From assembly GCF_000756615.1 (NCBI RefSeq), contig NZ_CP009288.1:1860001-1924000 (forward strand): a stretch of 64,000 nucleotides of DNA, given 5' to 3'. Below are positions 63,537 to 64,000 of this stretch, in pieces; the first letter of the stretch is position 1, and each line of letters begins with the position of its first letter. The translations under genes and the position numbers were made by a program. The notes under the pieces were generated by a model. The model saw only the letters and a list, made by a program, of their open reading frames with translations, ran no database searches and was not told the origin of the DNA. Origin of the DNA: Paenibacillus durus (lineage in GTDB: Bacteria > Bacillota > Bacilli > Paenibacillales > Paenibacillaceae).

Positions 63537-63889
63537 TGGGGAAAAAAATGAATACCAATCTAACAGCTAGCCAAGCTATAAAAATAGCACGAGATTATCA
63601 GAAAAAGTATAATCTATATGGAGTTATACATGATGACGTTCAAAAGTCGGTCAGATTTTATGATGAGTTTTATAGAATTAAGGGGAGTGCTTGGCTTGTA
63701 TTAGCGGATATAACGCCAAAAGATTATGAAGGTGATGATGAAATTACCTTTGTAGTTTCAGATGAAGAAGGTGTTGTGGACCATGTATTGGACCATAATG
63801 GGATACCCCAACGTTATCATATTCCTAGTAACAGAGATTATAGCGACGAAGAGTTCGAGGCTATTTTTGACGACGAGAATGATGAATAA
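63536..63889 (+). CDS. putative immunity protein for the metallopeptidase toxin
   Basis: A 117-aa acidic protein (TASQAIKIARDYQKKYNLYG, SAWLVLADITPKDYEGDDEI, SDEEFEAIFDDENDE) overlapping the toxin stop by 1 nt. Position, small size, acidity and AT-rich composition fit an immunity protein, but the family is not recognised. An alternative start is the ATG three codons downstream. The remaining ~110 bp to the window end hold no visible gene. Confidence 0.65.
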   Translation: MGKKMNTNLTASQAIKIARDYQKKYNLYGVIHDDVQKSVRFYDEFYRIKGSAWLVLADITPKDYEGDDEITFVVSDEEGVVDHVLDHNGIPQRYHIPSNRDYSDEEFEAIFDDENDE

Positions 63890-64000
63890 ATGAAAAATAG
63901 GTTTAATACTCATCTATTGTAAAATGTAACGGAGAAATATTATTCCAGCCTAATCGTACAACACAAATAAATAAACCATAATATATTTTCGGTGAGTTAC

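Overview
The window looks like chromosomal DNA of a spore-forming Gram-positive Bacillota, most likely Paenibacillus or a close relative. The grounds are strong GGAGG ribosome sites, frequent TTG/GTG starts, a GerW/YtfJ spore protein, a collagen-like protein resembling spore-surface proteins, GC-rich core genes and AT-rich accessory genes. The genus is inferred from gene content; no rRNA or core marker gene is present.

Region 1 (1-5.8 kb) carries the end of a sugar ABC ATPase, a membrane protein, and a coupled namZ-nagZ-anmK set for muropeptide sugar recycling; none of the three enzymes shows a signal peptide. Region 2 (5.8-14.1 kb) is a decay zone. It holds an MFS gene cut at a TnpB-only IS200/IS605 element, a broken small gene, a lipoprotein gene split by an IS5-like element (reconstructable through a 6-bp target duplication), a nitroreductase, a VanZ-like protein and a frameshifted CBM9-like gene. 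Region 3 (14.2-18.2 kb) is an AraC regulator divergent from a sugar isomerase-like gene and two tandem Gfo/Idh/MocA oxidoreductases. Region 4 (18.7-26.9 kb) holds a collagen-like gene, an SDR/MerR divergon with two MerR-type promoters, an APH-like kinase, an allantoin pair (pucI-allB) and a nucleotidyltransferase behind a leader RNA with a terminator.

Region 5 (26.9-33.0 kb) pairs a giant two-part P-type ATPase (an inactive-looking P1B-like half joined to an active P2-like half) with four small, mostly membrane-type proteins. It resembles CtpI/ferrosome-type metal compartment loci. Region 6 (33.1-36.4 kb) is a GerW-like spore protein and a three-gene ABC exporter.

Region 7 (36.7-54.4 kb) is a biosynthetic cluster: a 2021-aa NRPS, an MFS exporter, a 3051-aa FAAL-PKS and a membrane-anchored nitroreductase-fold protein. 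The PKS ends in KS plus a decayed AT, and the NRPS begins with tandem ACPs, so a module may be split between the two proteins. The NRPS adenylation domain is predicted to use serine and the protein ends in a FabG-type SDR. No thioesterase is visible. A fatty acyl-polyketide-serine lipid is the inferred product.

Region 8 (54.4-64 kb) is a mobile accessory zone: a caspase-like protease, the 3' half of tRNA-Pro, a degraded IS4-like element, and a VgrG/gpD-like polymorphic toxin locus. The first toxin is a 1013-aa spike-like protein with a deaminase-like C terminus and an immunity gene. Downstream is a recombined partial copy with the same core but a zincin metallopeptidase tip and its own putative immunity gene.
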